Below, piece after piece: positions 25,536 through 33,927 of a stretch of 64,000 nt of DNA. The DNA is from Litoreibacter sp039193885 (GTDB taxonomy: Bacteria > Pseudomonadota > Alphaproteobacteria > Rhodobacterales > Rhodobacteraceae). How positions within the stretch are numbered: position 1 is the first letter of the stretch; the number at the start of each line of letters is the position of its first letter. The stretch is from the NCBI GenBank assembly GCA_039193885.1, contig JBCCWL010000001.1, positions 310,001 through 374,000 of the forward strand, written 5' to 3'. The translations under genes and the position numbers were made by a program. The notes under the pieces were generated by a model. That model saw only the letters and a list, made by a program, of their open reading frames with translations. It had not been told where the DNA came from and did not search any database.

Positions 25536-25949
25536 ATGACAAAACTTGCCTTCGGGGCGCATCCTTTTCTTTTGGGCTTTGATCAACTGGAACGGTTGGT
25601 TGAACGCACAGCGAAATCCGGAAATGATGGGTATCCTCCTTTCAATATTGAGCAATCCGCCGATCACGCATTTAGGATCAGTCTCGCGGTCGCGGGCTTT
25701 TCGGAAGATGATCTGTCGATAACGGTCGAGGACCGCCAATTGGTGATCCGAGGACGTCAGCCGCAAGACGATGAAAGCAAGGTGTATTTGCATCGCGGGA
25801 TCGCTGGACGACAATTCCAGAAATCCTTCGTTCTTGCCGATGGTGTTGAGGTTTCTGGTGCCGAGCTTGAAAACGGCTTGCTGCATGTCAGTCTGAGCCG
25901 TGCCATCCCTGAGACGATCGTTCAAACGATCAAGATCAAGTCATCTTGA
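25536..25949 (+). CDS. Small heat shock protein Hsp20
   Basis: A 137-residue alpha-crystallin-domain chaperone. The domain spans about residues 38-130, with FRISLAVAGFSEDDLSI, the conserved VIRGRQ and a C-terminal GxLxVxL-like stretch, ENGLLHVSLSR. The C-terminal tail is short and lacks an obvious IxI motif, unlike many oligomer-forming relatives. It binds unfolding proteins and is normally heat-induced. Its start at 25536 lies nine bases after a strong ribosome binding site that can be sequestered in the leader hairpin. A DUF1150 gene follows 14 bases later, a pairing common in this group of bacteria. Confidence 0.95.
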   Translation: MTKLAFGAHPFLLGFDQLERLVERTAKSGNDGYPPFNIEQSADHAFRISLAVAGFSEDDLSITVEDRQLVIRGRQPQDDESKVYLHRGIAGRQFQKSFVLADGVEVSGAELENGLLHVSLSRAIPETIVQTIKIKSS

Positions 25950-25963
25950 AAGGAGGCAAAACA

Positions 25964-26200
25964 ATGAAAACAAAGGTAAAATTTGATCTGAAAACTGGCA
26001 TGGATGAGCGCATCGTCTATATTCGGGCCGTTGATGTCAGCGACCTGCCCGAGGAACTGAAGGACGAGACGCCACCGGAGCTGGAGCAGATTTTTGCAGT
26101 TCATGCACCGGACGGGGAGCGCCTTGCGCTGGTCAAGGATAGAGAGTTGGCCTTTGCGCTTGCGCGTCAGAATGACTTTGCACCGGTGACGGTGCACTAA
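25964..26200 (+). CDS. DUF1150 family protein
   Basis: A 78-residue protein of the DUF1150 family, found beside small heat-shock genes in alphaproteobacteria. The conserved middle, RAVDVSDLP, is followed by FAVHAPDGERLALV and ARQNDFAPVTVH at the C-terminus. ATG 25964 follows an excellent AAAGGAGG ribosome binding site, and the protein probably shares a transcript with hsp20. Its function is not known; co-induction with heat shock is inferred. Confidence 0.9.
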   Translation: MKTKVKFDLKTGMDERIVYIRAVDVSDLPEELKDETPPELEQIFAVHAPDGERLALVKDRELAFALARQNDFAPVTVH

Positions 26201-26206
26201 CGCCCT

Positions 26207-26608
26207 TTAGTCTTTGCTCGGGGCTACCGTAGGCCTTGGCAGGGCCTCGCTGAGCAACCGCAGCAACCAGTCCAAAGCCGCGGGTTTCCCGCAGATTGGT
26301 GTCTCTGTATACCGCGTTCTGAGGGTTTGCGATTCCGGCCGCGCCGTATGAAATACAAAAGGAATTCCTTTGGCTTCCAGAAGATCGGCGACCGGAAATA
26401 CGAGTTTGCCTGCGATATCAACATCGAGTATGGCCGCTTCGAAACGGGCATCGGTTGCGGCATCATAAGCGTCTTCGAGCTTGTGAAACGGGCCCGTCAC
26501 GGTAGCGCCGGCTTCGGCAACGCTGGCACATACGTCATGTGCAAGCAAAACTTCGTCTTCCACGATCAGGATCCGTTGCCCTGCTAGGTTGGGTGTCTTC
26601 ACGCTCAT
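26207..26608 (-). CDS. Single-domain response regulator
   Basis: A 133-residue receiver domain with no output domain. It has the acidic pair ED at residues 17-18, the phosphoacceptor Asp62 in AAILDVDI, the conserved threonine in FHTA and lysine in CGKPA. The start overlaps the stop of the HWE kinase as ATGA, so the kinase is its expected partner. Receiver-only proteins of this kind act as phosphate sinks or signal through protein contacts. Confidence 0.9.
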   Translation of the reverse strand: MSVKTPNLAGQRILIVEDEVLLAHDVCASVAEAGATVTGPFHKLEDAYDAATDARFEAAILDVDIAGKLVFPVADLLEAKGIPFVFHTARPESQTLRTRYTETPICGKPAALDWLLRLLSEALPRPTVAPSKD

Positions 26609-27930
26609 GATTTTAACGGTTCAATATCGATTGTGACTTGCAGTCCGGAACTGTTCCAGACGCGCGACATCTGTCCGCCGATCTGCTGCAGCGACAACTC
26701 CATCATGGTGGTTCCAAAGCCGGGATCTGCTTGTGAGCCAACCCGCGCATCCGGCCCGCCGGTTTCTGTCCAGACAATCTTACGGATGGCCCCTTGATCG
26801 TCACCGCGAATGTCAATCGTCACGGCCCCGCCCAGCCCACTCCAGGCCCCGTATTTCAACGCGTTTGTGGCCAGTTCATTCGCAACCAAGCCCAAAGGAG
26901 TGGTCAGCGATGGGATCAGCGACACAACATCGCCGCGTAAATTTAAGCGGCCCTCATTGCTGCAGTAGGGCTCAACAACCTTGGTCCAAAGTTCAGCCAC
27001 ACCTTGCTGGCTGTGAGACATCGTCTTGTCCGGTTTCGTCGACAGATCATGCGCCCGTGCCAGAGCATTTATCCGGGCGCGCGCTTTTTGTGCCGCCAGC
27101 ATCGGGCTGTCCTCGCCGCGCGCGGTCATAGTGACAATCGACGACACTACCGCGAACAGATTTTTGACCCTATGATTAAGCTCGTTGGCCAAAATGTCGG
27201 CGCGATCGCGTTCGCGGGCAAGCTCTTCAAGATATTCGGCCCGGATCGCCTGGGTTCGGTCATCGCGAAACTTGAAAAAGAGACGCAACGCCATGATACC
27301 AACCAGGCTGCTCAGAAGCAAAAGCGATGGGATCATAGCCGCCCAATCCGCCTTTATATCCGCGCGCGAGACGTCTTTCTCGTGCGCAATACGGTCTCTT
27401 TCGGCTTCAAGATTGGCCAGAATCTGGTCTGTTGCCAACCGTAAATGGCCAGATCTGAGCGACATATGGACCGTCTCGGGAATTTGCGAGATTTGCTCGA
27501 CCAGCGCCATCACCTCGCGGCTGAGACGCTCCACATTTTGCATGAACTCTGAGGGTGGAGCCGCATTCGAAGATGCCGCGCGCCTTGCGTCAAGCTTGGC
27601 TCGGTAATGGTCCTGCTTCTCCTGAAGATCTTCGCGCGTTTGCTGCCCCGGGTCTAAAAGCCAATGCAGACGCGCAATTCTGGCTTGCTGCGCAATATTG
27701 ACGGTTTCATAGATGTCTTGCAGCTGAGCCGTGGCGGCGCGGTCCGCCTCCATATGAGCGCGCAACGCAATGAAGTTTTGTCCGACATGAATGAGCAAAA
27801 TGGCAGCCAGAGCCGCCCAGACGAGCAGGAAGCTCAAATCCAAAGAAATAGATCGAACGAAGGTAAAAACAGGCAATCGGGTCATGCCGATAGCAATAAT
27901 CCTGGGGCTCTTAACCTTCGTTAAATTCAC
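26605..27930 (-). CDS. HWE-family sensor histidine kinase
   Basis: A 441-residue membrane sensor kinase. Transmembrane helices at about residues 31-55 and 199-219 flank a 140-residue largely helical periplasmic domain, reminiscent of CHASE3-type sensors. The phosphoacceptor is probably His253 in ANELNHRVKNLFAVV, the HisKA_2/HWE pattern. The ATPase domain has LVANELATNALKYG and GFGTTMME. The start at 27930 may be slightly long; ATG 27885 is the alternative. It is translationally coupled to the receiver gene. HWE kinases often serve stress or light signalling in alphaproteobacteria; the signal is unknown here. Confidence 0.9.
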   Translation of the reverse strand: MNLTKVKSPRIIAIGMTRLPVFTFVRSISLDLSFLLVWAALAAILLIHVGQNFIALRAHMEADRAATAQLQDIYETVNIAQQARIARLHWLLDPGQQTREDLQEKQDHYRAKLDARRAASSNAAPPSEFMQNVERLSREVMALVEQISQIPETVHMSLRSGHLRLATDQILANLEAERDRIAHEKDVSRADIKADWAAMIPSLLLLSSLVGIMALRLFFKFRDDRTQAIRAEYLEELARERDRADILANELNHRVKNLFAVVSSIVTMTARGEDSPMLAAQKARARINALARAHDLSTKPDKTMSHSQQGVAELWTKVVEPYCSNEGRLNLRGDVVSLIPSLTTPLGLVANELATNALKYGAWSGLGGAVTIDIRGDDQGAIRKIVWTETGGPDARVGSQADPGFGTTMMELSLQQIGGQMSRVWNSSGLQVTIDIEPLKS

Positions 27931-27988
27931 CGGACTGACCCATTGCCCAAAGGTAAGCGGGTAATGGATTTTTATTATTATCAGAAGG

Positions 27989-28513
27989 TTAGCCCTTGAT
28001 CAGGCCCATGCTTTCCAGCTTGAGGATGACCTGATGCGCGCAATTGTCGACATCGACATTTTCTGTTTCAACACGCAGCTCAGGGCTCTCAGGTACATCA
28101 TAGGGGTCGGAAATCCCGGTAAATTCCTTGATTTTTCCGTCCCTGGCCAGTTTGTACAGCCCCTTTCGGTCGCGACGCTCACACTCTTCGATCGAGGTGG
28201 CCACATGCACTTCGATGAAAGCTCCAAATGCCTCAATATCTTCGCGCACCGCGCGCCGCGTGGTGGCGTAAGGCGCGATTGGCGCACAGATCGCTATCCC
28301 GCCATTTTTCGTGATTTCAGACGCCACATAGCCGATGCGGCGGATGTTGAGGTCGCGATGTTCTTTCGAGAAACCAAGCTCGGAGCTGAGATTCTTGCGC
28401 ACAATATCGCCGTCCAGAAGCGTCACGGGGCGTCCACCCATTTCCATCAGTTTGACCATCAACGCGTTGGCGATGGTTGACTTGCCGGAGCCGGAAAATC
28501 CGGTGAAGAACAC
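27989..28513 (-). CDS. cysC: Adenylylsulfate kinase domain, cut off from ATP sulfurylase
   Basis: A 174-residue APS kinase that makes PAPS from APS and ATP. The P-loop GFSGSGKST is near its N-terminus, and DGDIVRKNLSSELGFS and the arginine-rich substrate site follow. In related bacteria this domain is the C-terminal half of a bifunctional protein, and here it is in the same frame as the ATP sulfurylase gene upstream, with only a TAG at 28544-28546 and ten linker-like codons between them. As a separate gene it would start at GTG 28513 with only a weak AGGG eight bases ahead. It may be translated poorly, by reinitiation, or as a read-through product. Confidence 0.8.
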   Translation of the reverse strand: MFFTGFSGSGKSTIANALMVKLMEMGGRPVTLLDGDIVRKNLSSELGFSKEHRDLNIRRIGYVASEITKNGGIAICAPIAPYATTRRAVREDIEAFGAFIEVHVATSIEECERRDRKGLYKLARDGKIKEFTGISDPYDVPESPELRVETENVDVDNCAHQVILKLESMGLIKG

Positions 28514-28543
28514 GGTAAAGCCCTGGTTGGCGCGGGGTGGGCG

Positions 28544-29701
28544 CTATTTGCGAAGCTCGGCCACCACTTGCGGGAAAGAAAACCACTCTGGGATTTCAAG
28601 ACCTTCGGCCAGACGTCGACGCAGCTCTGTCCCCGAGATGTTCAGGATTGTGACATTATCGGCGTCGGCGATCTCGTCGGCCGGTTCATACTGAGCGCGG
28701 TCCTGAACATAAACCATGTGTTTGAAGTCAACCATCTCGATGCCCATTTCGTCCTGGTGGGCGCGGAACAGGTCCTGAGCGTCATAAGGCCCATAAAAAT
28801 CTTCTCCGACAGAGTTTTTGCCCGGGCCAGCGTGGTCGCGACCAACGATGAAGTGGGTGCAGCCATGGTTTTTGCGGATCAAGCCGTGCCAGACCGCCTC
28901 CCGTGGGCCAGCCATCCGCATGGCCAGGTTCAAAAGGCTCATAGAGGTGGTCGATGTTGGGTATTGATCGAGCACCGCCTCGTAGCACCGAACACGGGTA
29001 AAATGGTCGATATCGCCGGGTTTGGTGAGGCCTACAACCGGATGGATGAGCAGGTTGGCCTGGGATTCTTTCGCAGCCCGGAACGTCAGCTCCTGATGCG
29101 CACGGTGCAAGGGGTTGCGCGTTTGAAAAGCCACGACTTTGCGCCATCCCAGCTTACGGAAATAGGCGCGCAGCTCATTGGGCGTGTCGCGGCGGGCGCG
29201 GAAATCATAGTGAACGGGCTGTTGAATTCCGGTGATCGGGCCGCCCAGATAAACCGGACCTGCCTGGTTGTGCAGATAGTTGACAGCCGGATGTGCCGTG
29301 TCATCAGCGCCAAAGACTTTTTCAGCCTCATGCGATTTGTTTGGAGTCCATTTGTCGGTGATCGACATGATCGCCAGGATCACACCTTCCTGGTCGCGCA
29401 GTGCGATATCCTGATCTGCGGACACACTATCAGCGAAGTCTTGCGTTACGTCCAATGTGATTGGCATCGGCCAAAGCGCGCCATCGGTCAGACGCATAGT
29501 GTCAACGACGCTGTCATAGTCGGCTTCGGACATGAAGCCTTTCAGCGGATTGAAGCCTCCGTTCATCAGCAATTCCAGGTCGCAAATCTGGCGCGGCGTC
29601 AGATCCCAGGACACAAGCTCAGCAGCTTCCAGCTTCAGTTTCTGAGCGGAGTCGTAGGACACGTAGAGCTCAGGGACGGGGGCGATATTCGTCGCGGTCA
29701 T
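28544..29701 (-). CDS. sat: Sulfate adenylyltransferase (ATP sulfurylase), split from APS kinase by TAG
   Basis: A 385-residue ATP sulfurylase that activates sulfate to APS. The active-site motif QTRNPLHRAH and GRDHAGPG are intact, so this half should work. Its last codons (VAELRK) are where the enzyme normally passes into the APS kinase domain, but a TAG ends it there. Without that stop the frame continues to 27989 and would give a product of about 570 residues, the usual length for the fused enzyme in this group. ATG 29701 is preferred over 29725 because it gives the family-like MTATN start. Expected role: first step of sulfate assimilation. Confidence 0.9.
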   Translation of the reverse strand: MTATNIAPVPELYVSYDSAQKLKLEAAELVSWDLTPRQICDLELLMNGGFNPLKGFMSEADYDSVVDTMRLTDGALWPMPITLDVTQDFADSVSADQDIALRDQEGVILAIMSITDKWTPNKSHEAEKVFGADDTAHPAVNYLHNQAGPVYLGGPITGIQQPVHYDFRARRDTPNELRAYFRKLGWRKVVAFQTRNPLHRAHQELTFRAAKESQANLLIHPVVGLTKPGDIDHFTRVRCYEAVLDQYPTSTTSMSLLNLAMRMAGPREAVWHGLIRKNHGCTHFIVGRDHAGPGKNSVGEDFYGPYDAQDLFRAHQDEMGIEMVDFKHMVYVQDRAQYEPADEIADADNVTILNISGTELRRRLAEGLEIPEWFSFPQVVAELRK

Positions 29702-29738
29702 CGGGTGGTCTTTCTTCATAAACACAAAATAACAATTC

Positions 29739-29758
29739 GCCGTTTCCCCCCAAACGGC
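29739..29758 (-). terminator. Possible terminator after trxB
   Basis: A 7-bp inverted repeat, GCCGTTT at 29739-29745 and AAACGGC at 29752-29758, closes a six-base homopolymer loop. On the minus strand it lies downstream of trxB and is followed by an AT-rich but not pure T tail, so termination may be partial. It lies just upstream of the sat start. Confidence 0.4.
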
Positions 29759-29814
29759 ATTTACCGGGGCTTTAACGCGCGATTTGCGCGCAATTCAAGG
29801 ACAGAATCAGGCGA

Positions 29815-30807
29815 TTATGCGTCGACGCTGGTTTTTGCGGCACTAGGGGCGGCATGCGCATCGGCGGGCTCTGCTTCCGCCAGGAAACGTTCTGCCTCCA
29901 GCGCTGCCATACAGCCCATTCCAGCGCTTGTGACGGCTTGCCGATACTTGTGGTCGGTCAGATCGCCCGCAGCGAACACTCCAGCGATCGATGTCTGAGT
30001 TGAATCAGGCTTTGTAACGACATAACCGCCCATATGAGTTTCCAGCACGTCCTTGACGAGTTCATTGGCAGGTGCGTGACCGATCGCCACAAACACGCCC
30101 TTGCAGGGTATGTCTTTCAGGTCGCCAGTCTTGACATCCTTGACCCGTACACCCGTGACACCGGCCGGGTTGTCATCGCCCAGTACTTCTTCGAGTTGGT
30201 GGAACCAAAGCGGCTCAATCTTGGGGTTCTTGAACAAACGATCTTGCAGGATCTTTTCAGCACGAAGTTCGTCGCGGCGATGGATGAGAGTGACTTTCGA
30301 GGCAAAATTGGTCAAAAACAGCGCCTCTTCCACAGCCGTATTGCCGCCGCCGATCACGACGATCTCCTCGCCGCGGTAGAAGAACCCGTCGCAGGTGGCA
30401 CAGGCTGAAACCCCAAATCCTTTGAATTTCTCTTCCGAAGGCAACCCAAGCCACTTTGCCCGTGCGCCCGTGGCCAAAATAACCGCGTCGCATGTGTATA
30501 TCGTTCCGCTGTCGCCTTTGGCGGTGTAGGGGCGCTGCGACAGGTCGAGATCAGAAATGATGTCACCGATAATTTCGCATCCCATAGCCTTGGCGTGGGC
30601 TTCCATCCGGACCATCAAATCCGGGCCTTGAACCTCGGTATCTCCGGGCCAGTTCTCCACCTCTGTCGTTGTGGTCAACTGGCCGCCGGGCTCTATGCCT
30701 TGTACCAAAATGGGATCCAGCATCGCGCGCGACGCGTAGACACCGGCGGTATATCCCGCCGGACCAGACCCGATGATCAGAACTTTCGTATGACGTGTCT
30801 CGGACAT
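29815..30807 (-). CDS. trxB: Thioredoxin reductase
   Basis: A 330-residue FAD enzyme that reduces thioredoxin with NADPH. The FAD motif GSGPAGYTAGVYASRA starts the protein, the redox pair is CATCDG, the NADPH motif is GGGNTAVEEA, and the C-terminal AAGDLTDHKYRQAVTSAGMG closes the FAD site. ATG 30807 gives the family-standard start; an in-frame start at 30840 would add eleven residues. The C-terminal tail of about 20 residues after AERFLAEAE is variable in the family. Divergent from the Lrp gene. Confidence 0.97.
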   Translation of the reverse strand: MSETRHTKVLIIGSGPAGYTAGVYASRAMLDPILVQGIEPGGQLTTTTEVENWPGDTEVQGPDLMVRMEAHAKAMGCEIIGDIISDLDLSQRPYTAKGDSGTIYTCDAVILATGARAKWLGLPSEEKFKGFGVSACATCDGFFYRGEEIVVIGGGNTAVEEALFLTNFASKVTLIHRRDELRAEKILQDRLFKNPKIEPLWFHQLEEVLGDDNPAGVTGVRVKDVKTGDLKDIPCKGVFVAIGHAPANELVKDVLETHMGGYVVTKPDSTQTSIAGVFAAGDLTDHKYRQAVTSAGMGCMAALEAERFLAEAEPADAHAAPSAAKTSVDA

Positions 30808-31006
30808 GGTTTCCCCCGGGGCGTTTGAGATGTGGCGCAAAGCAGTTCATGACATATAATGCGCGTGGCGCGGGGCTGGAAGAGGGAAAGCCCGCTTTTT
30901 CAGAACCGCCCGATTTTCCACCAGTTGCGATAAAAAATTGCGCAACTGTGAAATATTATTGCGCGCTCGCTTGCCGTTTTGTAAGTTCTCATCGGGAGGG
31001 ACTGCC

Positions 31007-31507
31007 ATGGCCATCGCAAAACTGGACGAAATCGACCGCAAGATATTGGCGGAACTTCAGGCCAATGGGCGGATCACCAATGTTGAGTTGGCCAAACGCG
31101 TTGGCATCTCGGCACCGCCATACCTGCGCCGCGTCCGGACATTGGAAGAGAGCGGGTATATACAAGGATACCAGGCTGATGTCGCGACCCGCGCGCTTGG
31201 GTTTGAAGTCCAAGTCTTTGTCATGGTGGGTCTGCAGAGCCAGGCAGAAAAAGACCTTGCTGCGTTTGAACAGCGATGCCGCGAACTGCCCTTCGTACGG
31301 GAGTGCCATATGCTAAACGGCGAGGTTGATTTCATCCTCAAATGCGTGGCACCTGACCTCAGCTCGTTCCAGACATTCCTGACCGAAAAGCTGACCAGCG
31401 CAGAGAACGTCGCCAGCGTTAAGACATCGCTTGTCATCCGCTGCGCCAAAGATGAACCAGGCGTGCCCTTTGAGGTGGTCGAGGCGCGCCTGTCGGAAAT
31501 CGCCTGA
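31007..31507 (+). CDS. Lrp/AsnC-family transcriptional regulator
   Basis: A 166-residue Lrp-type regulator. The helix-turn-helix is at about residues 8-60 (LDEIDRKILAELQANGRITNVELAK ... SAPPYLRRVRTLEESGYI) and the RAM ligand-binding domain follows. The start at 31007 follows GGGAGGG; the open frame extends further upstream but not as family sequence. It is divergent from trxB with a gap of about 200 bases, an arrangement often kept in this group, and may respond to an amino acid; the targets are unknown. Confidence 0.93.
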   Translation: MAIAKLDEIDRKILAELQANGRITNVELAKRVGISAPPYLRRVRTLEESGYIQGYQADVATRALGFEVQVFVMVGLQSQAEKDLAAFEQRCRELPFVRECHMLNGEVDFILKCVAPDLSSFQTFLTEKLTSAENVASVKTSLVIRCAKDEPGVPFEVVEARLSEIA

Positions 31508-31515
31508 CAACCCCA

Positions 31516-33192
31516 GTGGCCGGATTAAGCCCAGACCAGATCAAGACACTGTTTGCCGACGCGCGGGCCGCGCTGGCGCGCGGACAGTTGACGCAGGCCG
31601 AACGTGGATTTGCCAGGATCATCAAAACGCGCCCAGATCTGGCCGAAGTCCATTTCAATCTGGGCGGTATTTTTGCACAAACAGGTCGGCTGGCAGAAGC
31701 CGGTGCGGCCTATGAGGCTGCTCTGAAGCTCAAGCCACGCGAGCCATCGATTTGGTTGTCCTATGTCGATGTGTTGATGTCGCATCCTGATGAAACTGCC
31801 GTGGCCCGGCAAGTGGAACGGGTTCGATCGGCATTGGGCCCGCACCCGGTGGTGCAGTACTTTTCAGGGCGGCTTGCGCGACGTACAGGTGACCCAAAAG
31901 CGATTGAACACCTTCGGGCTGCAAAAGATGGTGGCATCGCTACCGAATTTCTGTTTGCCGATCTCGCGGAGGCGCAAGCAGGCGCGGGCGATAGCGAGAC
32001 GGCTCTCCAGACTTTACAAGACGGCGCGCGCGCATGGCCAGGCTCAGCCCGCCTGAAAAGCCAGGCGGCAGACTTGCTGCGCGACACAGCGCGTTTTGAG
32101 GATGCCCGTAAGGCCGCCCTTGATGCGATTGAGACAGAGCCCAAAAATGGTCAGTTATATCAATCCTATACCAGTATCTCTCGGGTGCATGCCGATGACC
32201 CGGTCATTGCCCGGATGGAAAGGTTATGGTCGACAAAGACCGCCAAACATCCTGATCGTCCCTACCTCGCTTTTGCCTTGGCCAAGGCGATGGAGGATAC
32301 TGGTCAACGCTCGAAAGTTTTCCGATATCTCGACAGCGGGAACCGCGATGTCGCGCGAAAATTCCCCTATGGGCATGACGCTGATTTGGCAGATCTTGCA
32401 GAGATCCGCGCGCTGGCAGACCGGTTGGGCAACGCAGCACCGAAGGACACTGACCAACGACCTCAGGCGCTTTTTGTCACTGGGCTGCCTCGCTCAGGTA
32501 CAACACTGGTTGAGCAGATCATCGCCGCGCATCCTGATGTCACGGCGGGGGGCGAGCTGGGTTGGCTTGGGCCGGAAATTGCACGTTTTCGAAACAGGGC
32601 TTCCAACTTGGGGACACCCGACCTTTTGGCTGCTGCGCAAGCAGCTGGGACGGCCTACACGGCCCGGACCGCCGCCGAATTCAAAACAGCATATGTAACG
32701 GACAAATCAATCTCGACCTTTGCGAATATCGGCCTGGTTCGTCACATGCTGCCGCAAGCGCGGATCGTTGTTGTGTTGCGAGACCCGCGCGACAATGCCC
32801 TGTCAATTTACAAGAATTTGTTTCGTCCGGGCCTGCATCGCTACTCGACCGACCTTAAGGCGATCGCGCGATTTACACGTGCGTTTGAGGCACAGATGGC
32901 GCATTGGCATTCGGTCTGCCCCGAGGCATTCTCGACCGTCCAGTATGAGGCCCTGATCGCCGATCCCGAACCCGTGACACGTCAGCTTGTGGCGGATATG
33001 GGACTGACTTGGGATGCTGCTTGTCTGGAGTTCCACGCTAAGCGCAACCGTGTAAAAACACTCTCTTCGGTTCAGGTGCGTCGGCCCATCTATGCCTCGT
33101 CGACCGGCGCATGGCGGGCCTATGCGCGCGAGCTAACCCCATTCATAGAGGAATATAACCGGCTGGGTCCGCCTTTAGATCCGGATAACTGA
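31516..33192 (+). CDS. TPR-repeat sulfotransferase
   Basis: A 558-residue protein with tetratricopeptide repeats in roughly residues 5-290, the first ones at PDLAEVHFNLGGIFAQTGRLAEAGAAYEAALKL-like spacing, followed by a sulfotransferase domain. The 5'-phosphosulfate loop is TGLPRSGTTLVEQII and the 3'-phosphate site is VVVLRDPRDNALSIY. Such proteins are thought to transfer sulfate from PAPS to an unidentified acceptor. The start is GTG 31516, nine bases after the Lrp stop. It ends inside the last 18 bases of the convergent PgeF gene. It depends on PAPS, which the nearby split APS kinase should make. Confidence 0.85.
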   Translation: MAGLSPDQIKTLFADARAALARGQLTQAERGFARIIKTRPDLAEVHFNLGGIFAQTGRLAEAGAAYEAALKLKPREPSIWLSYVDVLMSHPDETAVARQVERVRSALGPHPVVQYFSGRLARRTGDPKAIEHLRAAKDGGIATEFLFADLAEAQAGAGDSETALQTLQDGARAWPGSARLKSQAADLLRDTARFEDARKAALDAIETEPKNGQLYQSYTSISRVHADDPVIARMERLWSTKTAKHPDRPYLAFALAKAMEDTGQRSKVFRYLDSGNRDVARKFPYGHDADLADLAEIRALADRLGNAAPKDTDQRPQALFVTGLPRSGTTLVEQIIAAHPDVTAGGELGWLGPEIARFRNRASNLGTPDLLAAAQAAGTAYTARTAAEFKTAYVTDKSISTFANIGLVRHMLPQARIVVVLRDPRDNALSIYKNLFRPGLHRYSTDLKAIARFTRAFEAQMAHWHSVCPEAFSTVQYEALIADPEPVTRQLVADMGLTWDAACLEFHAKRNRVKTLSSVQVRRPIYASSTGAWRAYARELTPFIEEYNRLGPPLDPDN

Positions 33193-33927
33193 GATCAGTC
33201 GCCCGTAGTCGGGATCTTTCTCATGGACCGAGCGGCGATAGGAAAAGAACCGCTTCGGATCGCTATAGGTGCAATGGCGGGTCCATTCGGCCGAAACCCC
33301 AGCCTCGCGCAGACGCCTAAGCCCGTAGCCTGGCAGATCGAATTGCAGTCTGTCACCTTGTCCTTGCGCGAAAAATCTAGAATTTTCGGAATCTTCGTCC
33401 ATGAACCGATCAAAATATTCCGGTCCGACCTCATAGGCGCTTTGGCTGATCGAGGGACCAATCACCGCGGTGATTTTATTGCGTTCGGCCCCCAGTGCGA
33501 TCATCGCCTCGACCGTGTTCTCGAGGATACCATCCATCGCTCCGGACCAGCCCGCATGAGCCGCGCCAATCACTTGCGCGTCGGCCTCGGCGAATAAAAC
33601 CGGTTGGCAATCGGCGGTCAGGATCCCTAGCGCCAAGCCGGGCGACGCCGTGACCATCGCATCCGCTTTGGGTGCGGATTCATGGGCTTGGGTGACGGTA
33701 AGAACCTGTGAAGAATGAAACTGATGCACACTAAGAAGCCGTGCGGGCTCCACGTGCATGGCGTCGGCCACACGCGCGCGGTTGGTGGCAACAACCTCGC
33801 GCTGGTCGTCAGAGCCGAACCCGCAATTGAGACCCTTGTAAATCCCCGAGGACGCACCACCAGAGCGGCAGAAAAACCCGTGGCGAAACGGGCCAAGCAT
33901 GTCGGATGTTATTATTTCGAGCGTCAC
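33175..33927 (-). CDS. pgeF: Peptidoglycan editing factor-like multicopper oxidase-fold protein
   Basis: A 250-residue YfiH/PgeF-type protein (laccase-domain fold). The metal and active-site residues appear in GILTADCQPVLF, GAAHAGWSGAMDGILENTVEAM and the N-terminal FFCRSGGASSGIYKGLNCGFG. E. coli PgeF (YfiH) removes mis-incorporated L-serine from cell-wall peptides, while other relatives act as purine nucleoside phosphorylases, so the exact reaction here is uncertain. It is the last gene of a leftward run lgt-midA-pgeF with ATGA overlaps. Confidence 0.88.
   Translation of the reverse strand: MTLEIITSDMLGPFRHGFFCRSGGASSGIYKGLNCGFGSDDQREVVATNRARVADAMHVEPARLLSVHQFHSSQVLTVTQAHESAPKADAMVTASPGLALGILTADCQPVLFAEADAQVIGAAHAGWSGAMDGILENTVEAMIALGAERNKITAVIGPSISQSAYEVGPEYFDRFMDEDSENSRFFAQGQGDRLQFDLPGYGLRRLREAGVSAEWTRHCTYSDPKRFFSYRRSVHEKDPDYGRLISVIRI

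Noticed and set aside
28568..29998. 476-residue open frame on the plus strand
   Set aside because: It lies antisense to sat and the end of trxB, has no recognisable domains, and mirrors the codon bias of the real genes.
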